In this document: in pieces, positions 1-8,844 of the stretch
Position numbering within the stretch: the stretch's first letter is position 1
How the letters are laid out: every line of letters starts with the position of its first letter
From: JBBDST01 sp040904765
GTDB taxonomy: Bacteria; Actinomycetota; Nitriliruptoria; Nitriliruptorales; Nitriliruptoraceae
Assembly (NCBI GenBank): GCA_040904765.1
Contig: JBBDST010000008.1
Location: 62,001 to 126,000, forward strand
Direction: 5' to 3'
DNA: 64,000 nucleotides
Translations under genes and position numbers: made by a program
Notes under the pieces: generated by a model
Seen by the model: only the letters and a program-made list of their open reading frames with translations
Databases searched by the model: none
Told to the model about the DNA's origin: nothing

Positions 1-735
1 TGGCGACACAGTCCAACACTGGACATCAAACACACCATCATGTGGCATCGCCTGAGGGGCAACGTGCAGCCCGGCACCATAAAACTGGCCATTGGCGATC
101 ACCACATTCAACAAGTCTTCGGTGATTTCGGTGTGGTCGAGCGATACACGCATCGGTTGATGCCGAAACTGTGCGATGGCAAACGGAATCGCAGTGCGGT
201 AGCGCTGCCGGCCAAGACGTTTTGGCAGACGGTTCGCAGTAGCAACAACCGTGGCACCAAATCCGATCTGGGCAACGTTTAAGAAATGGCGTTGTACCGG
301 CGTGCCGTTTGCTGTCTGGCACGCGATGACCCCAACATCGACCGTTGTGACCGCAGCCGAAACCAGATGGTCGATGAGGGTCGAAACGGGACGGTCAAGT
401 CCAAACGTGCGCGTGAAATCAGACCCTGTGCCTGAACCGACGATGCCAAGCACCGGCAAATCATCCGCCTGCATTTCTTCACCGGAAAGAAAAAACCCGC
501 TGACAGCATCGCGCACTGTGCCGTCCCCACCCACAACAATGACATAACCCTGCCGGTCTGTAACGGCTTTCGTACAAGTTTCGATGACATCTTGGGATGA
601 CGTTGCTGGATGAATGTTTGCGTTAATGCCACGGCTGATTAGTAGACGATCAAGTTCGTCTGCGATGGCCAGCGTGTGACGGCCGGCACGAGCGTTCACA
701 ACCACTAACGGTTGCCCATAGGGATGTTCCATCAT
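1..735 (-). CDS. Diacylglycerol kinase family lipid kinase, 3' end outside window
   Basis: The first 245 codons of a YegS/DagK-like lipid kinase, which phosphorylates diacylglycerol or a related lipid alcohol at the membrane. The frame is open from 735 to the window edge, so the C-terminus is missing. The nucleotide-binding motif GGDGT lies near residue 64, followed by a GSGTGSDFTRTFG segment typical of the family. I chose the ATG at 735 because it forms an ATGA overlap with the helY stop, which implies translational coupling as the last visible gene of the long operon. The substrate cannot be told from the sequence. Confidence 0.85.
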   Translation of the reverse strand, partial: MMEHPYGQPLVVVNARAGRHTLAIADELDRLLISRGINANIHPATSSQDVIETCTKAVTDRQGYVIVVGGDGTVRDAVSGFFLSGEEMQADDLPVLGIVGSGTGSDFTRTFGLDRPVSTLIDHLVSAAVTTVDVGVIACQTANGTPVQRHFLNVAQIGFGATVVATANRLPKRLGRQRYRTAIPFAIAQFRHQPMRVSLDHTEITEDLLNVVIANGQFYGAGLHVAPQAMPHDGVFDVQCWTVSP

Positions 736-3515
736 GCCTCCACAATGCCGCGACGTAACGCGTTAAGGGCAGCCTCGGCGGTACGGGACAAATCGCCTGT
801 GGCGACACTACGTACCTGGCCAAGAAGATCTGCAATATTTTTCATTGCACGAACAAAATCGCCACCAGTGATGTCGACATCTTCCAAAACATCAGCTAAA
901 TCGGCGCCTCCAACCCAACGGAACGTCGCCGCCACAAAACCGGCATCGCGATCACGTGAAGCTTCCACTAACCCGGCACGTCGTTCGAGGCGGGCCAGTT
1001 CAGTCGCTAAGTCGTCGATGGTTTCTAACGCTTCAGCGAGTTCAACGGTAGGAATATCAGGCGATTCAGTCACCTCTCCCCCGCGTGGCTCATACACAAA
1101 ATAGGAAAACAATGCGGCCAGTTCGGTGTAGTCAAGCGCATCAAACACGCCCCGTCGCAAGGCTTCCGCAATGAGCAAGTCAAATTCGGCATACACACGA
1201 GCCAGGCGCATACCGTCATATGTTGGGGTCATATCGTCGTTGACATACCCAAGTTCTGTTAACACGTTCAGAATGCGAGTGAATTCTTTCACTAACGATC
1301 CGGTCGCGGCGTCCACAATTGCGCGTTCTTTGTGTAACGACTCATCCAACTGATCGATGCGGTACTGCCATGTCTCATGGGTGACCCGTTCGGGACAACT
1401 GTGGCAGGCATGTTCACGGTGCTTCGCCCGCAAGACCCCAATTTCACGGTCAAACGCGGCCGCAGCATCATCCGCTACTGCTTTAGGTACATCTGATTCC
1501 TCAGGTGGTGTGATACCACGAAGTTGATCGGCAACAAAACGTCGGTACTCGATGTGTCGCGGGTTGCCGCTGGTTGGCAACGCAACGGTCGTTAACGGGT
1601 GCGTTGTGGTAGCCAACTCGCGCGGCCCAAGACGTGACAACGAACGGTCATCGACAATCACCTGCGCAAGCGGTGTGCCCTTTTTGGTGACATGCACCCC
1701 GGTTACTGCGACCAGTCCTCGTCGTCCAAGCCAAGGCAAGTGCAGCACTTCGCCTGGCTGCAGTGCCATGATGGCCTGATAAACATGCTTTTGGGTTTGC
1801 TCGTTGAGACGCCGCTGTTCCGCTTTCTCAACTGCTGAAATGGTCTTACGGAGCGCCCAATAGTCAGCCCAGTCACCGGCATCACAGACAGTGTGTTTGA
1901 GGTAGCCCGCGCGGGCATCTTCCATTTCGGTGATGGTGTCACTGCGATCACCGATGGTGAGCTGGTTTTCAAATTGGGCGAATGAGGCGTTTAGCAAGTG
2001 TTTGGCGTTGGCGAGGGAATGGTTTCGCAACAGATTCACTGCCATGTTGTACGACGGCGCAAAAGAACTTTTTAACGGATATGTCCGCGTTCCGACCAGC
2101 GACGCGACGGTACGAAAGTCAAGGTCACGCTGAAACAACACAACGGCATTACCGATAGTGTCAATGCCTCGCCGTCCGGCGCGACCAGTCAGTTGCGTGT
2201 ACTGCCCTGGGGTTAACAGAACGTGTGAGTCGCCGTTCCATTTTTCTAAACGTTCGATGACGACCGTCCGGGCGGGCATGTTGATGCCAAGTGCCAAAGT
2301 CTCGGTGGCGACAACCAGTTTCAGCAAGCCACGTTGAAAGAGTTCTTCAACACACTCTTTGAAGGCCGGAATCATGCCGGCATGGTGCGGGGCGATCCCG
2401 TTCAACAGACCTTCCTTGAAGGCAGCAAAGTTCAGCACGGACAGATCGGCATCCGGCAAGTCACCTAACAGTGTGTCGACAAGGACAGCGATTTCGGCTC
2501 GTTCGGTTTCGTTTGTTAGGCGTACTCGTGCACGCTGCAACTCGCTTACTGCGTCGTCACAGCCTTTACGAGAGAACACGAACACGATGGCAGGCAACCA
2601 GTGGCGTTTAGCCAGTTCGCGAATGACTTCAGGCCGTCGAGGCCAGTGCAGTCGTGTCTGGGGGGCCAGACGTCGCCCCTTAGCGGTTACACGGTTGCGT
2701 TGGCGGCCGTTTCGTTCCAGCATCAACACTTCCGGATTGGGGATTCCTCCAAGCGCTTGAGAAGCCCGTTCACGTTGTTCTTTGGTGGCACCTTGTTTGC
2801 GCCCAGTAGTGAACGTGTCATAGATCGTGTCGTTTACAAAGTAGTGGTGGCGCAGCGGCACCGGCCGGTGTTCTTCCAATACGAGAGCGCACCCGTCACG
2901 TACCGTGTCAAGCCAGGCTCCAAACACTTCAGTGTTGCTGACGGTTGCCGACAGTGCGACGAGTTGCACTGAGGCAGCTAGCTGGATAATGACTTCTTCC
3001 CAGACCGCGCCACGTTCACGATCGGCCAGATAGTGCACCTCATCGAGTACGACGTAACGCAGATTTTTTAACGTCGCTGACGATTCATAAATCATGTTGC
3101 GGAGCACTTCGGTGGTCATCACCACCAGTGGAGCCTCAGAGTTGATCGCACGGTCGCCCGTTAAAAGCCCCACTTGAGCTTCACCGTAACGAGTAACAAG
3201 ATCCCGATACTTCTGGTTAGATAGCGCTTTGATCGGTGTGGTGTAGAACGCTTTCGCGTCACTTCTGAGCGCATCAAAACACGCAAACTCGCCAACGACG
3301 GTTTTGCCTGCGCCGGTGGGCGCAGCAACCAGAACACTCTCACCGCGCGCCAACGCCGCTAACGCATCGCTTTGGAACGTGTCGAGTGCAAACGGGTAAT
3401 ACTTGGCGAACGCGTCAACACGAGCTTGTTCGATGGGCCGTAACGGACGCGCAGGATTGCTTGTTGAGGTCAAGTCCATACGGTCACCAGTTGTGTCGAC
3501 GCTGCCTGTGGCCAA
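732..3515 (-). CDS. helY: Ski2/Mtr4-like DEAD/DEAH-box helicase HelY
   Basis: A superfamily 2 RNA/DNA helicase of 927 residues, close to the usual HelY length. Motif I APTGAGKT is at about residues 65-72, motif II DEVH at 158-161, motif III SAT at 189-191, and motif VI QLTGRAGRRG lies in the second RecA-like lobe, followed by the long Ski2-type C-terminal region. HelY follows tatA-tatC in many actinobacteria, and the order is the same here. The start drawn is a TTG at 3515 with an AAGGGA-like ribosome site; an ATG at 3479 (915 residues) is an equally possible start. Its biological substrate is unknown. Confidence 0.9.
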   Translation of the reverse strand: MATGSVDTTGDRMDLTSTSNPARPLRPIEQARVDAFAKYYPFALDTFQSDALAALARGESVLVAAPTGAGKTVVGEFACFDALRSDAKAFYTTPIKALSNQKYRDLVTRYGEAQVGLLTGDRAINSEAPLVVMTTEVLRNMIYESSATLKNLRYVVLDEVHYLADRERGAVWEEVIIQLAASVQLVALSATVSNTEVFGAWLDTVRDGCALVLEEHRPVPLRHHYFVNDTIYDTFTTGRKQGATKEQRERASQALGGIPNPEVLMLERNGRQRNRVTAKGRRLAPQTRLHWPRRPEVIRELAKRHWLPAIVFVFSRKGCDDAVSELQRARVRLTNETERAEIAVLVDTLLGDLPDADLSVLNFAAFKEGLLNGIAPHHAGMIPAFKECVEELFQRGLLKLVVATETLALGINMPARTVVIERLEKWNGDSHVLLTPGQYTQLTGRAGRRGIDTIGNAVVLFQRDLDFRTVASLVGTRTYPLKSSFAPSYNMAVNLLRNHSLANAKHLLNASFAQFENQLTIGDRSDTITEMEDARAGYLKHTVCDAGDWADYWALRKTISAVEKAEQRRLNEQTQKHVYQAIMALQPGEVLHLPWLGRRGLVAVTGVHVTKKGTPLAQVIVDDRSLSRLGPRELATTTHPLTTVALPTSGNPRHIEYRRFVADQLRGITPPEESDVPKAVADDAAAAFDREIGVLRAKHREHACHSCPERVTHETWQYRIDQLDESLHKERAIVDAATGSLVKEFTRILNVLTELGYVNDDMTPTYDGMRLARVYAEFDLLIAEALRRGVFDALDYTELAALFSYFVYEPRGGEVTESPDIPTVELAEALETIDDLATELARLERRAGLVEASRDRDAGFVAATFRWVGGADLADVLEDVDITGGDFVRAMKNIADLLGQVRSVATGDLSRTAEAALNALRRGIVEA

Positions 3516-3530
3516 GATTGCTCATGTCCC

Positions 3531-4304
3531 TTACGGGGTACTGCGCTTCTGTCTTCGGCCGATCAGAAGCGCGATGACGATGGAAAATTCGTAAAAAAAC
3601 CACATCGGTCCGGCCACAAACAAAAGGGTAACCGCATCCGTTGTCGGCGTAATGATCGCAGCCGCAATCGTCATGCAAATCATCGCGTACGGACGTGCTG
3701 CGCGTAACTGGGGTGCACTTAACACGCCGACAACCGTCAGAGAGATGAGTACCAAAGGAATCTCAAACACAGCCCCAAAAGCAAGACTCATTGCCAAAAA
3801 GAACGTCAAATATTCGGTTGCTGACAGCATCGGGGTGACGAGCGGGCCACCCAGCGCCAGCAGAATTGCCAGCGCCCGTGGAATGACGAGATACGCAAAG
3901 CCGATACCGCAAGCAAACAAAAACTGGCTTACTAATACAAACGGCAAAACAAAACGCCGCTCATGTCGAGATAATCCGGGAGTAATGAAACGCCATAATT
4001 GCATGAAAAGCACCGGACCTGAAACAAACAGGCCAACCACTAAAGCAGTACGAATGCGGACGCTGAACGGTTCAAGCGGCCGGAGGGCGATCAGGCCACA
4101 TTCTGAACTGGCTCCTAACGTAGATGGCAAATCGCAGTATGGGGCGATGAGATACACCAACAGTGTCGGAAACGCGAGATAGCCGATAACCGTGCCGATG
4201 ACGAGCGCGAAAACAGCGATGGTTGCCCGCCGTCGCAGTTCACGAAGATGCTCAATTAACGGCATGACGCCACGTATAGACGCGGCGTCGTCACTGGCGG
4301 TCAT
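3531..4304 (-). CDS. tatC: Sec-independent protein translocase TatC
   Basis: The multispanning receptor subunit of the twin-arginine translocase, which recognises RR signal peptides and exports folded proteins. Its 257 residues hold six hydrophobic segments. The N-terminal LIEHLRELRRR motif and the LSRHERRFVLPF stretch between segments two and three are diagnostic. Its ATG overlaps the tatA stop by four bases (ATGA), so the two are translationally coupled. helY follows 15 bases downstream. No tatB is visible in the window, as expected for actinobacteria in which tatB lies elsewhere. Confidence 0.95.
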   Translation of the reverse strand: MTASDDAASIRGVMPLIEHLRELRRRATIAVFALVIGTVIGYLAFPTLLVYLIAPYCDLPSTLGASSECGLIALRPLEPFSVRIRTALVVGLFVSGPVLFMQLWRFITPGLSRHERRFVLPFVLVSQFLFACGIGFAYLVIPRALAILLALGGPLVTPMLSATEYLTFFLAMSLAFGAVFEIPLVLISLTVVGVLSAPQLRAARPYAMICMTIAAAIITPTTDAVTLLFVAGPMWFFYEFSIVIALLIGRRQKRSTP

Positions 4305-4507
4305 GGCTCGCGCGGAGATGGCGAATCGTCGGTGTCGTTGTTGTTGTCGCGGTCAGCGTCGTCGTCATTGATCGCCTGCGTGGCTTTTCGAAACTCCTTC
4401 ATTGAGGTTCCAAGAGAACCGGCAAGACCGGGAAGTTTTTTGGCGCCAAAAAACAACAGGACGATAAACAAAATGATGATTAGTTCGGGGCCACCAGGAA
4501 GCGTCAT
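4301..4507 (-). CDS. tatA: Twin-arginine translocase subunit TatA
   Basis: A 68-residue pore-forming Tat subunit. It has one N-terminal membrane helix (GPELIIILFIVLLFFGAKKLP), an FGAKKLPGLAGSLG hinge and amphipathic helix, then an acidic Asp/Asn-rich tail. I chose the ATG at 4507, preceded by AGGA at suitable spacing, over the upstream in-frame start at 4684, because homologues begin just before the membrane helix and the longer version would cover the preceding gene. It is coupled to tatC by a four-base overlap. Confidence 0.93.
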   Translation of the reverse strand: MTLPGGPELIIILFIVLLFFGAKKLPGLAGSLGTSMKEFRKATQAINDDDADRDNNNDTDDSPSPREP

Positions 4508-4514
4508 GAGTGTC

Positions 4515-4778
4515 CTACAGATCGTTTGCGGCAGTGTAGCCGTGATTGTCAAGAATTTGCCGGTCAGGCGATGATGGTGCAGTATTTTCACGCTCATCGC
4601 TCCAGGCGATAATGCGTTCCCACTGGGAGGTAAATTCCGCGACAGGCAAGGTGTAACGGGTGCGTAGGTGGCGTAACACGCCAATGCTGCGTGTCAACCG
4701 TTCGTTCATAACCGCCAACAGCAGCAACACGACAAGGATCGTGACAACCCCAATTGCGGCCAGAATCTCGGCGATCAT
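4515..4778 (-). CDS. Small single-pass membrane protein of unknown function
   Basis: An 87-residue protein with one strongly hydrophobic segment near residues 7-24, then a basic, helical cytoplasmic tail with no recognisable catalytic motif. It is supported as a gene by its position: the ATG overlaps the pafC stop by four bases, and tatA begins seven bases after its stop, so it fills the gap exactly. I do not recognise the family. Its placement between the PafBC regulator and tatA suggests an envelope role, but that is inference only. Confidence 0.65.
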   Translation of the reverse strand: MIAEILAAIGVVTILVVLLLLAVMNERLTRSIGVLRHLRTRYTLPVAEFTSQWERIIAWSDERENTAPSSPDRQILDNHGYTAANDL

Positions 4779-5725
4779 ACGTCAGCCTTTGAATCGGTTA
4801 GTGGGTTATAGCCTGCGAGCGCATTGGCTGCCAGTGTGGCAATCATGTCACGCAACTTCGGCGGAGCTGTCACCCTCACCTTACCGCGTGCCATCAATAC
4901 CAGACGTGCGATGTAGGGAAGCGCGTCGGTGGCAAGTCGAGCAGTAATATTTCCATCGGCAGTTGTTGTTTGCTCCGCCAGAACAAGATGGTCAAGAATC
5001 CATTGACCCGGTTTGGTGATTGTCAGTTCCACCTGCGCATCGTCAGCCTGTGGCTGATATGCCGGAATAAGTGACGCAAGATCGTGATCGGTCGCACGAG
5101 CATGAAGAACTGATACGTCCGTGATGCGGTCAGTGTGAAAAAGGCGACCTTCGTTGCGGTCATGGTCGAAGGCTTCGAGATACCAGTTGCCATCCATCAC
5201 ATGTATGCACACTGGATCGACGTGACGCTGTTTGGGTACCTCATCGTTGCGTCCAAGATAGGTGAATGACACTTGCTGCTGAGCACTAATCGCATCACGT
5301 AAAACCGTCAATGGATGGTCAAACGTATCGTCAGCAACAACCCCGAAACGTTCGGGTGGCAACGCCAACATGGCTCGCAGTTTGAGTGAAGCGGACGCTA
5401 ACGCGGGCACGGTGTCATTTAAGGCAACTCGTACTGCATCGATGAGCAGCACCATTCGTACTGCTTCGCTCGGAGTGGGTTTGAGTGGCCGGCGTAGCTC
5501 ATCAGCAAGATCGATCGTGGCACGATCATTGATAATTGTCACATCAAAAAGATCACCGCCACGTAAACCTGGAAGTCCGCAAAAGTCGAGCAACGCTAAA
5601 TCTTTGCGGATTTGCTCTGGCGTACTGTGAAACGCTTCAGCAATCTCGTTCACGTGCGCACCGGGGCGTTCCAGCAGCCACGGGACGAGCACAAGCATGC
5701 GTTGGACATCGTCAGCGGCGCTCAT
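4775..5725 (-). CDS. pafC: WYL-domain transcriptional regulator PafC
   Basis: The second half of the PafBC regulator, which drives the LexA-independent DNA-damage response in mycobacteria and responds to single-stranded DNA there. Of 316 residues, the first 60 or so form a winged helix (with GAHVNEIAEAF as part of the HTH); a WYL domain follows near residues 140-220 (VSFTYLGRNDE, then WYLEAFDHDRNEGRLFHTDRI) with a C-terminal extension domain. Its ATG overlaps the pafB stop by four bases, consistent with a heterodimer made in equal amounts. Confidence 0.9.
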   Translation of the reverse strand: MSAADDVQRMLVLVPWLLERPGAHVNEIAEAFHSTPEQIRKDLALLDFCGLPGLRGGDLFDVTIINDRATIDLADELRRPLKPTPSEAVRMVLLIDAVRVALNDTVPALASASLKLRAMLALPPERFGVVADDTFDHPLTVLRDAISAQQQVSFTYLGRNDEVPKQRHVDPVCIHVMDGNWYLEAFDHDRNEGRLFHTDRITDVSVLHARATDHDLASLIPAYQPQADDAQVELTITKPGQWILDHLVLAEQTTTADGNITARLATDALPYIARLVLMARGKVRVTAPPKLRDMIATLAANALAGYNPLTDSKADV

Positions 5726-6681
5726 GCGCTGTCTCGATGGTCATTCAGCAGTTGCGTCAGCGTCTCGCAGATGGTGTCCACCACATGCTGTGGACTGGTT
5801 ACGCGCAGCTGATCCCCACATTCCAAAAGCCACGGCAGATCACGTAGAAGATCAACATCAAGAAGTGTGAACGACAACCACCCTGTTTGGATGGAATCAG
5901 GTGTGATGGGATCTATCGTTCCGCCACGGCTGACAATTCGGGTCGCGAACGGCTCACTTACAACCCCAGTGAGTGTGACGAACTCATCTGCCGGTGGCCG
6001 TATTTCGTTGGCTAAGTCAAGTTCGTCTGGCGGAACAAATGCTCCACGTTCAGAATCGGTGTTGATCGTCCCGATGATGCGATCAACACGAAACGCTCGG
6101 ATGGCGTCTCGTCCATGGTCGAACCCAATGAGATACCACCGGCTACGGCGGCGGGCCAACGCGTATGGATCCACGGACCGTACGGATGGTTCAGCATGGG
6201 GTGTCTGGTAGGTGAACGTCACCGTCACTCGGTCTACCACTGCGGCTGCCAGAACTTCAGGTGGATATAACGAATGTGTAATCCGCAGACCCACAGAATG
6301 GGTCGAAGTGACGAAGTCTGGATCAGGCGCGCGAGCAGCAATTTTGGCAAATGTCAGCCCGACATCTGAACTTGTGGCATGTTCTTGAGCAAGTGCGAGC
6401 GCGGTGATCTCTTCGCGCGTAAACGCAGGATCGGGTAACTCATATTCTTTGCGGCTAATGATGTAACCAAAGTCGTCGCTGTACGGGATTGGTTCGGTGG
6501 TGATTGGCACACCCATACTGCGCAAATCGTCCTTGTCGCGTTCAAACATTCGCCGTGCAGCATCATGGTCTTGGCCGGTGTAATACCCCGTCTTTTGCTG
6601 AAGTTGTGTGAAACTTAATGGCCGCCTGGTTTCGAGCAGCGCGATCGTTACATTTACCAAACGTTCCGTCTTTTGACTCAC
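5722..6681 (-). CDS. pafB: WYL-domain transcriptional regulator PafB
   Basis: Partner of PafC in the DNA-damage-responsive WYL activator, 319 residues. It opens with the typical ERLVNVTIALLETRRPLSF helix-turn-helix region. The WYL core is at about residues 140-210 (VTVTFTYQTPH; RWYLIGFDHGRDAIRAFRVDRI). I chose a GTG at 6681, because an AAGGAGG ribosome site lies 12 bases upstream and inside the longer ATG-initiated version (6708), and because homologues start close to this point. It sits directly after pafA, as in Mycobacterium. Confidence 0.9.
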   Translation of the reverse strand: MSQKTERLVNVTIALLETRRPLSFTQLQQKTGYYTGQDHDAARRMFERDKDDLRSMGVPITTEPIPYSDDFGYIISRKEYELPDPAFTREEITALALAQEHATSSDVGLTFAKIAARAPDPDFVTSTHSVGLRITHSLYPPEVLAAAVVDRVTVTFTYQTPHAEPSVRSVDPYALARRRSRWYLIGFDHGRDAIRAFRVDRIIGTINTDSERGAFVPPDELDLANEIRPPADEFVTLTGVVSEPFATRIVSRGGTIDPITPDSIQTGWLSFTLLDVDLLRDLPWLLECGDQLRVTSPQHVVDTICETLTQLLNDHRDSA

Positions 6682-6731
6682 AGTGCAATCAGCCTCCTTG
6701 CGATGCACGTAAACGCAGCATAGAACTGATG

Positions 6732-8099
6732 TTAGGAATGGATGGAAAGTTGACGTATCAGCCGGTCGACCCGCACATCCTCAGTCACAAACGGGTCGAG
6801 GCATACGACTGTTTGTGGTGGTTCTGTGTTGATCTTTAGGTGCACCCAATCGACTGTGTAGTCGGCATTAGCCGCTGTTGCGGCGGCCACAAACCGGCCA
6901 CGGAGACGCGCGCGTGTTGCCGGCGCTTGGTCACGTGCGGCATCAATATCTGTGTCGGTTAACAGATGGGTTGCCTGTTCACGCCGGCGCAACAGGTAGT
7001 ACAGACCCGTCGTCTGGCTAATGTCGTGATAGTTCAAGTCGATCAGCAACAGCCGCGGATCATCAAGCGCAAGGTCGTGTCGGTGCTGATATGCGGTTAC
7101 CAACTGCTGTTTTGCAACCCAATCCAAATGGGACGCTAGCGTGCGATGGTCTGTTTCCAAGCCTTCCAACACAAAACGCCAAGCGGCCATCGTGCGGGTT
7201 TCATCTAGGCCATATCCGTCATGTTCTCGCAAATGACTATCGACTCGTTCAAAGTAAGCCCACTGCAGTTCAAGCGGTGTGATCTGAGATCCGTCATGTA
7301 ACGCGACTGTGGCCTTCTGATAGGGCGAGAAACTGATGGTTCGCATTGCCTGCGCCGGTTCAGCCAGCACGTATCTGTCGGTCAATCCGCCTTCTTCTAA
7401 CGTACGCAACACCAAATCGCAGGTTGCCATTTTTAACCAGGTGGCAAACTCGGACATATTCGAGTCACCAAGAATCACATGCAGCCTGCGGTACTTTTGC
7501 GCGTCAGCGTGGGGTTCATCGCGCGAATTGATCATGGGTCGGCTACGGGTTGACGCCGACGACACCGACTCCCACATATGTTCAGCCCGTTGGGTCAATG
7601 AAAAGATGGTTCCATCGACGGTCTGGGTAATTTTGCCGGCGCCCGCAAACAGCAGGCGACTTACCAAAAAAGGCAGCAAATCATCAACAAACGCCCGGAA
7701 GGGTTCGGTGCGTTCAATCAGATAATTTTCGTGTGCCCCATAGGAATTCCCGGCAAAATCGGTGTTGTTTTTGAAGATTTTTAACGTCCCATGTACACCA
7801 TCAGCCGTGAATTGTTTGGCTGTATCAAGCGTCAATGATTCGAGCAGCCGCTCCCCTGCCCGGTCATAAACGGTGGCATCGTAAGCGCTTAAGCATTCTG
7901 GTGTTGCATACTCAGGATGTGCCCCAACGTCCAGGTAAAACCGGGCTCCGTTAGGCAAAAATAGGTTCGATGAACGACCCCAGTCGATGATGTTGCGAAA
8001 TAACGCACGAGCGATGTCATCAGGGCTGAGTTTGCGCTTACCGTCGTCAGTGAACGTGACGCCGTATTCGTTTTCTAACCCAAAGATTCGCTGGCGCAT
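6732..8099 (-). CDS. pafA: Pup--protein ligase PafA
   Basis: The sole pupylation ligase. It activates the C-terminal Glu of Pup with ATP and links it to substrate lysines, marking proteins for the proteasome. The 455-residue length is standard for this glutamine-synthetase-like carboxylate-amine ligase. The N-terminal FGLENEYG carries the metal-binding Glu9, and the DVGAHPEYATPE motif carries the catalytic Asp57; a YGAHENYL loop and SRDEPHAD motif follow. The start is seven bases after prcA. It is close in sequence to Dop but lacks the inserted Dop loop near residues 38-80 of that protein. Confidence 0.96.
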   Translation of the reverse strand: MRQRIFGLENEYGVTFTDDGKRKLSPDDIARALFRNIIDWGRSSNLFLPNGARFYLDVGAHPEYATPECLSAYDATVYDRAGERLLESLTLDTAKQFTADGVHGTLKIFKNNTDFAGNSYGAHENYLIERTEPFRAFVDDLLPFLVSRLLFAGAGKITQTVDGTIFSLTQRAEHMWESVSSASTRSRPMINSRDEPHADAQKYRRLHVILGDSNMSEFATWLKMATCDLVLRTLEEGGLTDRYVLAEPAQAMRTISFSPYQKATVALHDGSQITPLELQWAYFERVDSHLREHDGYGLDETRTMAAWRFVLEGLETDHRTLASHLDWVAKQQLVTAYQHRHDLALDDPRLLLIDLNYHDISQTTGLYYLLRRREQATHLLTDTDIDAARDQAPATRARLRGRFVAAATAANADYTVDWVHLKINTEPPQTVVCLDPFVTEDVRVDRLIRQLSIHS

Positions 8100-8106
8100 A
8101 GGGAAG

Positions 8107-8802
8107 TTAGCCGATCAGTGGGGATATCTGTGATGGGGTGAGACGAAAAAAGCGGCGTCTTGGAAGCGTGGCATCAAGTCCGGAAATTTCAAGATCATCA
8201 GCCGCCAAAGGCCGCTGCGAATTGTTGCGAAGGAGCGTGACTGCCAGCCTGACGGCAGCTTGGCGGTCCATTTCGGGCGAATAAGAGGTTTCCAAGGCCG
8301 AACGCAATGGCTCCGTGTCGCCGCCAATCACCACATACGAACTGGCATCATTAAGCGATCCGTCGTAAGTGATGTGAAACAACTCATGCCGTGTGCTTGT
8401 CGGCTCGCTTGTGGCGACACCGACCTGTGCTATCACCAACTCCACTTCAAACGGTTTGGTGTCGCTAATGAAACTTGCCCCCAGCGCCTGGGAGTATGCG
8501 TTTGCCAGTGGCTTCCCGCTGACATCTTCACGCGCATATTGAAACCCCTTAATGTCGGCTAAACGGATCCCAGCAACACGTAATGCCTCGAATTCGTTGT
8601 AACGACCAACTGCAGCAAACGCGATCCGGTCATAGATTTCAGACGTCTTATACAGTGTCCGTGACGAATTTTCGGTGACAAAAACGACCCCTTCGTCATA
8701 GGCCAACGCGACTAGGGTTCGCCCACGGGCTATTCCTTTCCGGGCATATTCGGCCCGGTCTTGCATTAACTGTTCGGGGCTGACATAAAAGTTGCTTGAC
8801 AC
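8107..8802 (-). CDS. prcA: 20S proteasome alpha subunit PrcA
   Basis: Non-catalytic alpha-ring subunit of the bacterial 20S proteasome, 231 residues. It begins with the family signature FYVSPEQLMQDRAEYARKGIARG, which forms the gate and H0 helix, followed by an Ntn-hydrolase sandwich without an N-terminal threonine. It starts with GTG at 8802, the only start that preserves the conserved N-terminus. It lies 42 bases downstream of prcB, with a perfect hairpin in the gap, and just before pafA. Confidence 0.95.
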   Translation of the reverse strand: MSSNFYVSPEQLMQDRAEYARKGIARGRTLVALAYDEGVVFVTENSSRTLYKTSEIYDRIAFAAVGRYNEFEALRVAGIRLADIKGFQYAREDVSGKPLANAYSQALGASFISDTKPFEVELVIAQVGVATSEPTSTRHELFHITYDGSLNDASSYVVIGGDTEPLRSALETSYSPEMDRQAAVRLAVTLLRNNSQRPLAADDLEISGLDATLPRRRFFRLTPSQISPLIG

Positions 8803-8821
8803 GCTCTATCCGTTTCTGTGC

Positions 8822-8841
8822 GGTTCACCTTCAGGTGAACC
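8822..8841 (-). promoter_or_regulatory. Perfect 8-bp hairpin between prcB and prcA
   Basis: GGTTCACC and its exact complement flank a TTCA tetraloop (read on the plus strand). It begins 3 bases past the prcB stop and ends about 20 bases before the prcA GTG. There is no T-run after either arm, so it is not a clear terminator. It could stabilise the upstream mRNA end, halt a 3' exonuclease, or tune alpha to beta stoichiometry. The function is inferred. Confidence 0.5.
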
Positions 8842-8844
8842 CGA

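Noticed and set aside
279..632. A 117-codon minus-strand reading frame at the window start
   Set aside because: It lies in the wrong frame over the lipid-kinase gene, whose true frame carries GGDGT and other motifs.
3652..4182. A 176-codon plus-strand reading frame inside tatC
   Set aside because: It is the antisense shadow of a clearly conserved tatC and has no family resemblance.
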